Source of the DNA: Oscillospiraceae bacterium
GTDB lineage: Bacteria > Bacillota > Clostridia > Oscillospirales > Oscillospiraceae
Direction: 5' to 3'
Assembly (NCBI GenBank): GCA_017516065.1
Contig: JAFWDQ010000003.1
Coordinates: forward strand, 87,753-151,752
Length of the DNA: 64,000 nt
Part shown: positions 36,297 through 44,320 of the stretch, in pieces
Layout of the letters: every line of letters begins with the position of its first letter
Position numbering within the stretch: position 1 is the stretch's first letter
Program-made: the position numbers and the translations under genes
Notes under the pieces: model-generated
What the model saw: only the letters and a program-made list of their open reading frames with translations
What the model was told of the DNA's origin: nothing
Database searches by the model: none

Positions 36297-36818
36297 TCAC
36301 CAGTTCAGCTCATACAGGCTGAAGGCCGGGATATCCCCGATGCTCAGCTCCAGATCCGCGTCTCCCGCATAGGTGAAACCGTTCTTCTCAAAAAGCGTTC
36401 TTGCGGGATAATTGTCGGGAACGACGTCCAGGCGGATCGCTTTGTACCCGTCTGATTTTGCCTTGTCGATACAAAACCGGAGGATCCGGGTGCCCGCTCC
36501 CTGCCTTTGTGCATCGGGATCGATCGCCAGCGCATGCAGGACCATATACGAGCCCTCCTCCAGCTCCCGGCTCCAGTGGCCTTTCCGATAACTGCCCTGC
36601 GGCTCTGAACTCAGCGCAAAGGCGCCGATCAGCTTATCGCCGCACAGACAGATATACTGTGCGCCGTTTTCCGTCATCGCTCTTACGCTGTCTTCTGACG
36701 GGTACACCCGGCAGATCCAGCGGGGATAATTGATATGAGCGTCCAGCCACGTTACGACCCTGTCGTAGAATTCCCCTGTACGGGCGATATCCGGCTCCCG
36801 GCATTTTCTGATCTGCAT
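36297..36818 (-). CDS. GNAT-family N-acetyltransferase
   Basis: 173 residues. Acetyl-CoA-binding motif A is clear: LHALAIDPDAQRQGAGTRILRF (Q/R-x-x-G-x-G/A), followed by RLDVVPDNYPARTLFEKNGFTYAG, the GNAT motif B. Substrate unknown. It lies 15 bases after the flavoprotein gene and 31 bases before the GATase1-HD gene, so it is part of a leftward operon. AAAAAAGGAACG precedes the ATG. Confidence 0.88.
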   Translation of the reverse strand: MQIRKCREPDIARTGEFYDRVVTWLDAHINYPRWICRVYPSEDSVRAMTENGAQYICLCGDKLIGAFALSSEPQGSYRKGHWSRELEEGSYMVLHALAIDPDAQRQGAGTRILRFCIDKAKSDGYKAIRLDVVPDNYPARTLFEKNGFTYAGDADLELSIGDIPAFSLYELNW

Positions 36819-36833
36819 CGCTTCGTTCCTTTT

Positions 36834-38243
36834 TTATACCGCGCCGTCCGCCTGACCGGCCAGGATGCGGCCCATCCAGACGCCCATGACGGAGGCCATC
36901 ATCAGGCCCCGGGTCCAGCCGCTGGAGTCGCCCAGGCAGTAGAAGTGGCCGATGTTGGTGGTCAGCTCCGGGGTCATGCGCACCCGGTTGCTGTAGAATT
37001 TCAGTTCCGGGGCATACAGCAGGGTCTCCGCCGCGGCAAAGCCCGGCACCACGTGGTCCATCGCCTGGATGAAGTTGATGATGTTGATCATGCTCCGGTA
37101 GGGCAGCGCCGCCGTGATGTCCCCCGCCACGGCATCCGGGAGCGTGGGCCGGACGTTGGACATGGCCAACTCCTTCTGCCAGGTCCGCTTGCCGTCCAGA
37201 ATATCGCCGTAGCGCTGGACCAGGATGTGGTTGTCGCCCAGCATATTGGCCAGCTCGCCCACCTTCTGGGCATAGGCAATGGGCTGGTTGAAGGGGGTGC
37301 TGAAATTGTGGGAGCAGAGGATGGCCAGATTCGTGTTGTCGGACTTCAGGTCCTTGTAGGAGTGGCCGTTGACCACCGCCAGATCGTTGTCGTAGTTCTC
37401 CTGACTGACAAAGCCGCCGGGATTCTGGCAGAAGGTGCGCACCTTGTTTTTAAAGGGAGGCGGATAGCCGATGAGCTTCGACTCGTAGAGGACCCGGTTG
37501 ACGAACTCCATGATCTCGCTGCGGACCTCCACCCGGACGCCGATATCCACGGTCCCCGGCTGGTGGGCGATGCCGTGCTCCTGACACAGATGCTCCAGCC
37601 AGTCCGCGCCCCGTCGGCCGGTGGCCACCACCACGTCGGCGCTCTCGATCTCCTGCTGCCGGCCGTCGGCATCGCGCAGCTGCACGCCGCGGCATGCGCC
37701 GTCCTTGAGCAGGATATTGCAGCACTCCCAGCCGAAGAGCAGCTCCACACCGTGGTCCAGCAGCCAGGTCTGGATGCCCCGATAAAGCGCCTGGGCCCGT
37801 TCCGTACCCAGATGGCGGATGGGGCAGTCCACCAGCTTCAGACCCGCCTGAATGGCTCTCTTGCGGATCTCCTTGACCTCGTCGGTATTCTCCTGCCCCT
37901 CTACCTGCTCGTCGGCGCCGAATTCCAGATAGATGCCGTCAGCGTACCGGATCAGGTCCTGGACCAGATCAGCGCCGATGAGGTCGGGCAGGTCGCCTCC
38001 CACCTCGCAGCTGAGGGACAGCTTGCCGTCGGAAAAAGCGCCGGCGCCGGAAAAGCCCGTGGTGATATGGCAGTAGGGCCGGCAGCTCATGCAGCGGCCC
38101 GTCTGTCCCTTGGGACAGTGCCGCTCCTCGATGGGACGGCCCTTTTCCACCATGAGGATCTTTTTTCTGCTTCCCTTACGCAGCAGCTCCAGAGCGGTGA
38201 AGATCCCCGCCGGGCCTGCGCCGATGATGACCAGATCATACAT
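36834..38243 (-). CDS. FAD-dependent oxidoreductase, GG-dinucleotide-binding flavoprotein
   Basis: 469 residues from ATG 38243; a GTG at 38252 is an alternative but lies too close to the AAAGGAG. N-terminal Rossmann motif DLVIIGAGPAGIFTALEL, then a Cys-rich stretch HCPKGQTGRCMSCRPYCH that could hold a metal or disulphides, the FSGAGAFSDGKLSL segment, and VVVATGRRGADW. The C-terminal YCLGDSSGWTRGLM is the closing FAD motif. Family COG2509-like dehydrogenase of unknown substrate. It overlaps the next upstream gene by 8 bases, forming a block of three flavoproteins. Confidence 0.82.
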   Translation of the reverse strand: MYDLVIIGAGPAGIFTALELLRKGSRKKILMVEKGRPIEERHCPKGQTGRCMSCRPYCHITTGFSGAGAFSDGKLSLSCEVGGDLPDLIGADLVQDLIRYADGIYLEFGADEQVEGQENTDEVKEIRKRAIQAGLKLVDCPIRHLGTERAQALYRGIQTWLLDHGVELLFGWECCNILLKDGACRGVQLRDADGRQQEIESADVVVATGRRGADWLEHLCQEHGIAHQPGTVDIGVRVEVRSEIMEFVNRVLYESKLIGYPPPFKNKVRTFCQNPGGFVSQENYDNDLAVVNGHSYKDLKSDNTNLAILCSHNFSTPFNQPIAYAQKVGELANMLGDNHILVQRYGDILDGKRTWQKELAMSNVRPTLPDAVAGDITAALPYRSMINIINFIQAMDHVVPGFAAAETLLYAPELKFYSNRVRMTPELTTNIGHFYCLGDSSGWTRGLMMASVMGVWMGRILAGQADGAV

Positions 38244-39834
38244 GCTCGTCACTCTCTCCTTTCAGCACCGCCTCCGCGCAGCGGATGCCGTCCACGGCGG
38301 CGGATACGATCCCTCCGGCATAACCGGCGCCCTCTCCACAGGGATAGAGCCCCCGGAGGGCCGACTGGCCGCCGACGTCCCGGAGCACCCGCACCGGGGA
38401 GGAACTGCGGCTCTCCACCGCCGTGAGCACCGCGTCCGGGTGGGTGAAGCCCGCCATCTTCCGCTCCAGCAGAGGCAGGGCCTCCTCCAGCGTCTTTGTG
38501 ATGTGCTCCGGCAGTACGTCGTGGAGGTCGCACCAGGTCACGCCGGGCCGGTAGGTGGGCTGGATCGTCCCGGGGCCTGTACTGGGCCGCCGGGCCAGAA
38601 AATCCTCCAGCCGCTGGGCCGGGGCGAAGTAATTGCCGCCGCCCGCCTCGAAGGCCCGCTGCTCCAGCTCCCGCTGCCAGTATACGCCGCCCAATACGTC
38701 TTTTGAGGGGAAATCCGCCGGGGTCACGCCCACCAGCAGCGCCGCGTTGGCGTTCTCCCCGTCCCGGGCGGAAAGGCTCATGCCGTTGGTGACCACGCCG
38801 CCGTGCTCAGACGCCGCCGCCACCACGGAGCCGCCGGGACACATACAGAAGGTGTAGGCCCCCCGTCCGTCCGGCAGGTGGACCGCCAGCCGGTAGTCCG
38901 CCGGAGGCAGAGGCAGGTCCGTGTCCCCATACTGGGCCCGGTCCACCGCCGCCTGCCGGTGCTCGATGCGCACCCCCATGGCAAAGGGCTTCGGCTCCAT
39001 GGGCACGCCCCGGCTGCGGAGCATCCGGAACGTGTCCCGGGCGCTGTGGCCCGTGGCCAAAATCAGCCGGCGGCAGGGCAGGTCATAGGCTCCGTCGGGT
39101 CCCTCCACTTTGACGGCGACGAGCCGCCCATCCCGGATCGTCAGGTCCGCCATGCAGTGGCCGAAGCGGATCTCGCCGCCCAGATCCATGATGCGCTGAC
39201 GGAGGTTTTTCACCATGCCTGCCAGCACGTCCGTCCCCACGTGGGGCCGGGCGTCGTACAGGATGCTCTCCGGTGCCCCGGCCCGGACCATCTGCTCCAG
39301 CAGCCACGGGATCCGGGGGTCCCGGATGCCGGTGTTCAGCTTGCCGTCGGAGAAGGTCCCGGCGCCGCCCTCGCCGAACTGGACGTTGCAGGCCGGTTCC
39401 AGCGGCCCGCCGGACCAGAATGTTTCCACCGCCGCCCGGCGGCGCTCCACGTCCCAGCCCCGCTCCAGTACGATAGGCCGGGCCCCGGCCCGGGCCAGGA
39501 TCAGCGCGGCGAACATCCCCGCCGGGCCGAAGCCCGTCACCACGGGCCGGTCCGTGCCGGAAAAGCCCCGGGGCGGGCTGTAGGTTGGCAGCTCCGCCGG
39601 GAGGACCCGGGACGGGTCGGCCTTTTTCAGGATCCGCGCCTCGTCCCCCCTGACGGTCACGTCCACGGTGTAGAGGTAATGCAGATTTGACTTGCGCCGG
39701 GCGTCCAGAGATTTTTTCCGGATCGTCAGCTCCCCGAGCTCTCCTGCCGGGATATGGAGAGCCGCCGCCGCCAGACCGCGCAGGCGTTCCTCGCTCTCCC
39801 CGGGCAGGAGCCGGAGCCCCCGGACCCGGATCAC
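38236..39834 (-). CDS. FAD-dependent dehydrogenase (COG2509 family)
   Basis: 532 residues from GTG 39834, which overlaps the upstream stop (GTGA) and follows GGGGAGG. An N-terminal alpha/beta domain of about 90 residues (RKKSLDARRKSNLHYLYTV) precedes the Rossmann motif VVTGFGPAGMFAALILARAG. Further motifs: FGEGGAGTFSDGKLNTGI, LILATGHSARDTF, FCMCPGGSVV and GLYPCGEGAGYAGGIVSA. Homologues are common in Clostridia, and their reaction is not established to my knowledge. It is related to but distinct from its downstream neighbour, both carrying the FSDGKL signature. Confidence 0.85.
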   Translation of the reverse strand: MIRVRGLRLLPGESEERLRGLAAAALHIPAGELGELTIRKKSLDARRKSNLHYLYTVDVTVRGDEARILKKADPSRVLPAELPTYSPPRGFSGTDRPVVTGFGPAGMFAALILARAGARPIVLERGWDVERRRAAVETFWSGGPLEPACNVQFGEGGAGTFSDGKLNTGIRDPRIPWLLEQMVRAGAPESILYDARPHVGTDVLAGMVKNLRQRIMDLGGEIRFGHCMADLTIRDGRLVAVKVEGPDGAYDLPCRRLILATGHSARDTFRMLRSRGVPMEPKPFAMGVRIEHRQAAVDRAQYGDTDLPLPPADYRLAVHLPDGRGAYTFCMCPGGSVVAAASEHGGVVTNGMSLSARDGENANAALLVGVTPADFPSKDVLGGVYWQRELEQRAFEAGGGNYFAPAQRLEDFLARRPSTGPGTIQPTYRPGVTWCDLHDVLPEHITKTLEEALPLLERKMAGFTHPDAVLTAVESRSSSPVRVLRDVGGQSALRGLYPCGEGAGYAGGIVSAAVDGIRCAEAVLKGESDEHV

Positions 39835-41033
39835 AGGAGCCTCCCCGCCAGCCGTCCGCTGGCCCAGGCCCACTGCAGATTGTAGCCGCCGCAGTCCCCG
39901 TCCACATCCAGCACCTCGCCGCAGGCGTAAAGCCCGGGACAGATGCGGCTGCCCAGGGTCCGGGGATCAAAGTCCTTTGTATCGACGCCGCCGGCTGTGA
40001 CCTGCGCATTCATGAGGCCCAGATCGCCGGTCACCGGCAGTTCAAACCGGCGGCAGGCCGCCGCCGCGGACCGGAGCAGCCCGTCCGGCAGTTCCGCCAT
40101 GGGCGTGCCGGCCTTTCCCCCGGCGTATTTATATACCATGCGCCCCAGACGGCTCTGCAGGATCCCCGCCAGCAGCTCCTCGCCGGGCAGGTCCGGAGAC
40201 ATCCGCCGCCGGGCCGTCAGCAGGTCCCACAGGGCCCCCTCCGTCAGGTCCGGCAGCAGGTCCAGAGCCAGCACGGTCCCTTCGCCGGCGGTGACGGCCC
40301 ATCGGGACAGGTCGAAGACCGCCGGGCCGCTGACGCCGTACTCCGTGAAAAGCACCTCTCCCCGTGTCCGGGCCAGAGGCTCCCCGTCCCTCAACAGGGT
40401 CAGGGCCGCCTGGGCCTTCACGCCCTTCAGGGCTTTCGGGTAGCCGGTGCCGGTCTTCAGTTGCACCAGCGCCGGATACAGCTTCGTGGTCCGGTGGCCC
40501 AGGGACTCCAGCAGCCGGTAGCCGTCCGTGACGCCCCCCAGCTTGCCGCCGGCGGCGCCGCCGCAGGCCACGATGACCCTCTCGGCGTCGATGGCGCCGG
40601 ACTCTGTTTCCACCCGGAAACCGTCCTCCCGCCGGATCAGGCCCGTGGCGGGACAGGCGGTGCGTATTCCAATATTCTCCCGGCGCAGGGCGTACCGCAG
40701 CACGTCCAGCACGCTGCCCGCCTGGTCACTGTAGGGATAGACCCGGCCGTCGGGCTCCGCCACGGTGAGCAGGCCGAGGCTCCGGAACCAGTCCCGGGCC
40801 ACCTCCGCGCCGAAGGCCTCCAGGGCGGGGCGGATAAATTCGGCGGGGGCGCCGTGGTAGCTGCTCTCCCCGGCCCCCAGATGGGTCAGATTGCAGCGGC
40901 CGTTGCCTGTGGACAGCAGCTTGCGTCCCACGCGGCTCTGCCGCTCCAGCAGCGTCACGTCGTGGCGCTCCGCCGCCGTAATGGCCGCCGTCATGCCCGA
41001 CGCGCCGCCGCCGATGATCACCACCCGGCTCAC
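39831..41033 (-). CDS. HI0933/BaiN-family FAD-binding oxidoreductase
   Basis: 400 residues with GTG start at 41033 (AGGAGG eight bases upstream). Rossmann motif VVIIGGGASGMTAAI, then the family signature GRKLLSTGNGRCNLTH, VIVACGGAAGGKLG and YACGEVLDVDGDCGGYNLQWAWASG at the C-terminus. Members include BaiN, an NADH-dependent reductase of bile-acid 3-oxo intermediates, and many uncharacterised relatives. Substrate cannot be called. It is the first of three overlapping flavoprotein genes. Confidence 0.9.
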   Translation of the reverse strand: MSRVVIIGGGASGMTAAITAAERHDVTLLERQSRVGRKLLSTGNGRCNLTHLGAGESSYHGAPAEFIRPALEAFGAEVARDWFRSLGLLTVAEPDGRVYPYSDQAGSVLDVLRYALRRENIGIRTACPATGLIRREDGFRVETESGAIDAERVIVACGGAAGGKLGGVTDGYRLLESLGHRTTKLYPALVQLKTGTGYPKALKGVKAQAALTLLRDGEPLARTRGEVLFTEYGVSGPAVFDLSRWAVTAGEGTVLALDLLPDLTEGALWDLLTARRRMSPDLPGEELLAGILQSRLGRMVYKYAGGKAGTPMAELPDGLLRSAAAACRRFELPVTGDLGLMNAQVTAGGVDTKDFDPRTLGSRICPGLYACGEVLDVDGDCGGYNLQWAWASGRLAGRLL

Positions 41034-41140
41034 AGGCTCCGCCTCCTCTCGATCCTGCCCTCCCTGGGCAGGGAAAAATCAGATCTCCGGCGAAGACGCT
41101 TCTCCCCGTCTCCGCCCGCTCTGATTGTACCACAAACCGC

Positions 41141-41187
41141 AAAAAAAGCAAACGGGCGCACAGGGAACTCTTTCCCGGTGCGCCCGT
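41141..41187 (-). terminator. Terminator of the DtxR/MntR-type regulator
   Basis: Stem ACGGGCGCACAGGGA (41152-41166) with 41172-41187 (one mismatch); T7 on the minus strand (A-run 41141-41147). Confidence 0.82.
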
Positions 41188-41199
41188 ATTACGATTCTT

Positions 41200-41613
41200 T
41201 TATGCGTCCTCCGCAGGCAGATGGATCTGCAGGGGCCGCCGCTCCTCCGGCGGCGTGCGCAGATACGCCTTGATGGCCTGGAAGGAGGTGTCGCTGATAT
41301 GGTGCTCGATCTTGCAGGCGTCCGCCGAGGCGGTCTCTCCGTCCACCCCCAGGGTCTCCAGAAGCTCCGTGAACAGCGTGTGCCGCTCGTAGATCGTCTC
41401 GGCCACCTTTCGGCCGGTGTCGGTGAGGGTGATGTGGCCGTCCTCATTGACCAGAATGTAGCCGTCGCCCTTCAGCAGGCCCACGGCGCGGCTGACAGAG
41501 GGGCGGGAGTAGCCGATATACTCGCCCACGTCGATGGCGCGGATGTAGGGCTTTTTCTGGGACAGGATCAGGATCGTCTCCAGATACATTTCCCCGGATT
41601 CCTGCAATGTCAT
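41200..41613 (-). CDS. DtxR/MntR-family metal-dependent repressor
   Basis: 137 residues, like the short MntR type without an SH3 tail. Winged HTH at 5-65 (IRAIDVGEYIGYSRPSVSRAVGLLKGDGYI) and a dimerisation/metal domain at 70-125 with HTLFTELLETLGV and ADACKIEHHIS, carrying the expected His/Cys/Glu ligands. It senses Fe(II) or Mn(II). It is divergent from an operon whose promoter carries twin palindromes about 190 bases away, which it may bind. Start ATG 41613 with GAGGGA. Confidence 0.9.
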   Translation of the reverse strand: MTLQESGEMYLETILILSQKKPYIRAIDVGEYIGYSRPSVSRAVGLLKGDGYILVNEDGHITLTDTGRKVAETIYERHTLFTELLETLGVDGETASADACKIEHHISDTSFQAIKAYLRTPPEERRPLQIHLPAEDA

Positions 41614-41760
41614 CGTCAGTCCCTCATTTCATCTGAAAATATCTCGGTCTGTTTTCATTATTATACCTGAAGGGGCCGGAAAGCGCAAGCGTTTGCCAAA
41701 ACGGTTTTTGCCTCCCGGGAGCCGGATGCAAGAAATCGGCGGAAATATCACAAAATAAGG

Positions 41761-41789
41761 TTGACAAGCGGCGGCGGGCCATGTATAAT
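41761..41789 (+). promoter_or_regulatory. Promoter of the DUF2325-DUF3793-flavodoxin operon
   Basis: Perfect TTGACA (41761-41766), a 17-base spacer and TATAAT (41784-41789). The rest of the 41614-41921 gap holds only the operators. Confidence 0.88.
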
Positions 41790-41799
41790 GTCAACGTGG

Positions 41800-41848
41800 T
41801 TAGCCTTTGCTAACCGCTTTTTCCGGTTTTTGTGTTAGTTTTTGCTAA
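41800..41848 (+). promoter_or_regulatory. Twin TTAGC-N4-GCTAA operators
   Basis: TTAGCCTTTGCTAA (41800-41813) and TTAGTTTTTGCTAA (41835-41848), 35 bases apart, both in the early transcribed region. Each is extended as a palindrome (GGTTAGC..GCTAACC and GTGTTAG..CTAACAC). The half site TTAGC resembles sites of DtxR-type iron repressors. Iron-responsive control by the adjacent regulator or a paralogue is inferred. Confidence 0.65.
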
Positions 41849-41921
41849 CACGATCTGTATCGCGGAGATCAACGCCTGTCTCCTGACCGGAGGCGGGCAT
41901 GAAAACGATAAGGAGGCAGCG

Positions 41922-42206
41922 ATGAGTGTTGTGATCGTCGGCGGCAACGAGTGCATGCGGGGGCGGTATCGGGATCTGTGCCGGTCCTATAACTGCAAGG
42001 CCAGAGTATATGCGAAAATGGACGACGGACTGACGGACATCGGGCGGCCGGATCTGCTGGTGCTGTTCACCAGCACGGTCTCCCACACCATGATCCGGCG
42101 GGCTCTGAGCAGCGCAAAGGGACGGGACGTCCGGGTGGTGCGCTCCCATGTCGCCTCCGTCAGCGCGCTGCGAAGCATTCTGGAAGAACACGTCCCGAAA
42201 GCGTAA
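41922..42206 (+). CDS. DUF2325 protein
   Basis: 94 residues from ATG 41922 (AAGGAGG). SVVIVGGNECMRGRYRDLCRSYNC, VLFTSTVSHTMIRRALSSAK and RSHVASVSALRSIL are the DUF2325 signature, a Rossmann-like small protein with conserved Cys. In Clostridia it is commonly found near ferrous-iron transport genes. Biochemical role unknown. It is the first gene of a three-gene operon. Confidence 0.85.
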   Translation: MSVVIVGGNECMRGRYRDLCRSYNCKARVYAKMDDGLTDIGRPDLLVLFTSTVSHTMIRRALSSAKGRDVRVVRSHVASVSALRSILEEHVPKA

Positions 42207-42219
42207 AGGAGGCCGGAGC

Positions 42220-42765
42220 ATGCTGGAAGAGAGTATCGTACGCCTCTGCGCCCCCACGCTGGTGGGAATGAAGACCGGCAGTCTCATCTCCTGCGCCTTT
42301 TCCGGCCCGGAGGATATGCGCTGCGCCGTCTGCCGGGTCAACCGGTCCCTTGCGAAAAAGGGTCTGCGGATCCTCCCGCTCCGGAATCGGAACGGGCGCA
42401 CCCTGCTCTATCTGTACCGGCCTGCCCAGCTGTGCCGGGATCTCCGGGACAGCGCCGTCTGTCGGCTGCTGCGGGAGCGCGGGTACTGTATGGGCTCCCC
42501 GGAACGGTGTATCCTGCAGCTGCGGGAACGGCTGCGGAAGGAAGGCGAATTCCCCCATGAGATCGGGCTGTTCCTGGGCTATCCCCCGGAGGATGTGTGC
42601 GGCTTCATTGAAAACAGGTGCTGCAAGTGCGTCGGATACTGGAAGGTCTACGGCGATCCGGAGGCCGCCCAGGCCCGCTTTGAGAAATTCAGGCGCTGCA
42701 CCCGGATCTGCTGGAAGCTCTGGCAGCAGGGCGTGCCCATCGACCGGCTTGCCGCGGCAGTCTGA
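42220..42765 (+). CDS. DUF3793 protein
   Basis: 181 residues from ATG 42220 (AAAGGAGG). The family pattern is visible: LCAPTLVGMKTGSLISC near the N-terminus, LYLYRPAQLCRDL, HEIGLFLGYPPEDVCGFIEN, then a Cys cluster CCKCVGYWKVYGDPEAA. Cys-rich composition suggests metal or heme binding. DUF3793 genes travel with DUF2325 and flavodoxin genes under iron control in Clostridia; the mechanism is not known to me. It is 13 bases after DUF2325. Confidence 0.87.
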   Translation: MLEESIVRLCAPTLVGMKTGSLISCAFSGPEDMRCAVCRVNRSLAKKGLRILPLRNRNGRTLLYLYRPAQLCRDLRDSAVCRLLRERGYCMGSPERCILQLRERLRKEGEFPHEIGLFLGYPPEDVCGFIENRCCKCVGYWKVYGDPEAAQARFEKFRRCTRICWKLWQQGVPIDRLAAAV

Positions 42766-42798
42766 CAGAAATCTTGAAAGGAAAGGTTGACAGACGAC

Positions 42799-43221
42799 AT
42801 GAAAAAGATCGCGATCGTGTATTGGAGCGGAACAGGCAATACGGAGGCCATGGCCGCCGCCGTCTCCGACGGCGCCAAAGAGGCCGGCGGCGAGGTCACG
42901 CTGCTGGGCCCGACGGAGTTTGCTGCTGACCAGATGGACGCCTATGACGCCGTCGCCTTCGGCTGCCCCGCCATGGGCGCTGAGCAGCTGGAGGAGTGCG
43001 ACTACGAGCCCATGTTCACGGCCTGCGAGCCGAAGCTGTCGGGGAAAAGGATCGCCCTGTTCGGCTCCTACGGCTGGGGCGACGGCGAGTGGATGCGCCT
43101 GTGGGAGAAGCGCTGCGTCTCCAAAGGCGCGGTGCTGGCCTGCCCCCCGGTGATCTGCAACGAATTCCCCGACGACGACGGTAAGTCGGCCTGCCGGGCG
43201 CTGGGCGCGGCGCTGCTGTAA
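42799..43221 (+). CDS. Flavodoxin
   Basis: 140 residues from ATG 42799 (GAAAGGAAAGG). FMN-phosphate loop IVYWSGTGNTEAM (6-18), then the AFGCPAMGAEQLEE and ALFGSYGWGDGEWM loops that stack on FMN. A low-potential electron carrier expected to replace ferredoxin when iron is short, which fits the twin operators upstream. Last gene of the operon. Confidence 0.93.
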   Translation: MKKIAIVYWSGTGNTEAMAAAVSDGAKEAGGEVTLLGPTEFAADQMDAYDAVAFGCPAMGAEQLEECDYEPMFTACEPKLSGKRIALFGSYGWGDGEWMRLWEKRCVSKGAVLACPPVICNEFPDDDGKSACRALGAALL

Positions 43222-43334
43222 ACGGGTCAGTCAGCCCGGGGATCCCGCGGATACCCGGGACTGCATAAAAACAGGTCTGCCCTTCGTCAACAGAGAGCGG
43301 CGAGGCTTCGGCCCCGCCGCTCTCAAACCGCAGA

Positions 43335-43375
43335 AACGCCGGCGAAGTCATTCGCTTCGCCGGCGTTCTTTTTTT
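43335..43375. terminator. Bidirectional terminator between flavodoxin and ohrR
   Basis: Thirteen-base stem AACGCCGGCGAAG (43335-43347) with 43355-43367 and a T-run on the plus strand. A second GC-rich hairpin lies just before it (about 43298-43321). Confidence 0.82.
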
Positions 43376-43859
43376 ATTCCCCGGAGGTCTCCTGTTCCCC
43401 GCCGACGCCGTTCAGGATCTTATACAGGATCCGGTACAGCTGCACCGCCTCCTCCATGGTCAGGTCGATGCACCGGCTCATCTGCAGGGGCACCTGGGCG
43501 GCCCGCTCCTTCAGCCCACGGCCCTTCTCTGTGAGGGAGACGACCAGGTTCCGCTCGTCCTTTTTGCCCCGTTCTCTCGTCACCAGGCCCTTGGCCTCCA
43601 GCTTTTTCAGCAGCGGGGTCAGGGTCCCGGAGTCCAGATACAGAGTGCGGCCCAGGTCCTTGCTGAGGATCCGGCCCCGCTCCCACAGCACCATCATGAC
43701 GATATACTGGGTGTACGTCAGGCCCAGGGGGTCCAGAAACGGCTTATACTGCCGGATGATCCCTCTGGCACAGGCATACAGAGGGAAGCAAAGCTGATTT
43801 TCCAGTTTCAGCGGATCGTCATGCCGCTCCACAGCCGGCGCCTCCTCCCATGCCGTCAC
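43374..43859 (-). CDS. ohrR: OhrR-type organic-peroxide-sensing MarR repressor
   Basis: 161 residues; GTG start at 43859 overlaps the flavodoxin-like stop (GTGA) with GGAG eight bases upstream. The N-terminus KLENQLCFPLYACARGI carries the lone reactive Cys24 at the position of B. subtilis OhrR Cys15, and YTQYIVMMVLWE, LYLDSGTLTPLLKKLEAKGLV, DERNLVVSLTEKG follow the OhrR/SarZ pattern closely. It is the last gene of an operon with a flavodoxin-like protein and a glutathione peroxidase, a sensible oxidant-responsive set. Confidence 0.88.
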   Translation of the reverse strand: MTAWEEAPAVERHDDPLKLENQLCFPLYACARGIIRQYKPFLDPLGLTYTQYIVMMVLWERGRILSKDLGRTLYLDSGTLTPLLKKLEAKGLVTRERGKKDERNLVVSLTEKGRGLKERAAQVPLQMSRCIDLTMEEAVQLYRILYKILNGVGGEQETSGE

Positions 43860-44272
43860 GGCGTCTTCTCCAGTATCCTCTTTGCGAAGGCCGCCGCAGC
43901 CTTCTGGTCCGCCTCGTCGGGCCTGCCCTTGTGCAGGAAGGCAAAGGCTCCACGGCAGGCGAATTCCTCCGGGTCCATGGGGATGTCCTTTTCCCGGAGC
44001 AGCCGCTCCACGGTCTTGTATGTGGATTTGATAAAGGCTGCGGTGCTGAAATTCACCACACGGCCCACCTTGACGTCAATGCCCTGGATAAACTTCTTCA
44101 CCTCGTCGTCCACGCCGGCGGCATAGACGGCGCTGCCCAGGAACAGGATATCGGTATCCTCCGTCAGAGGCTCCGACACCGTCAGCGCCGGAACGCCCGC
44201 GGCGTCGGCGATGGCCCGGGCCAGCTTCTCCGTGTTGCCGCCTCTGGAATAATAACGCACTTCCACTTTCAT
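43856..44272 (-). CDS. Flavodoxin-like protein
   Basis: 138 residues. VRYYSRGGNTEKLARAIAD (5-23) is the FMN-phosphate loop in the divergent form of flavodoxin-like domain proteins; ILFLGSAVYAAGVDDEVKKFI follows. It lacks a clear Trp/Tyr FMN-stacking loop. Overlaps ohrR by 4 bases and lies 48 bases after the glutathione peroxidase gene. Probably supplies electrons in peroxide stress; inferred from context only. Confidence 0.82.
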   Translation of the reverse strand: MKVEVRYYSRGGNTEKLARAIADAAGVPALTVSEPLTEDTDILFLGSAVYAAGVDDEVKKFIQGIDVKVGRVVNFSTAAFIKSTYKTVERLLREKDIPMDPEEFACRGAFAFLHKGRPDEADQKAAAAFAKRILEKTP

Positions 44273-44320
44273 CTCGGTACCTTTCCTTTCTCCCGGCGAT
44301 CCGCCGGGGTACGCGCTGTC

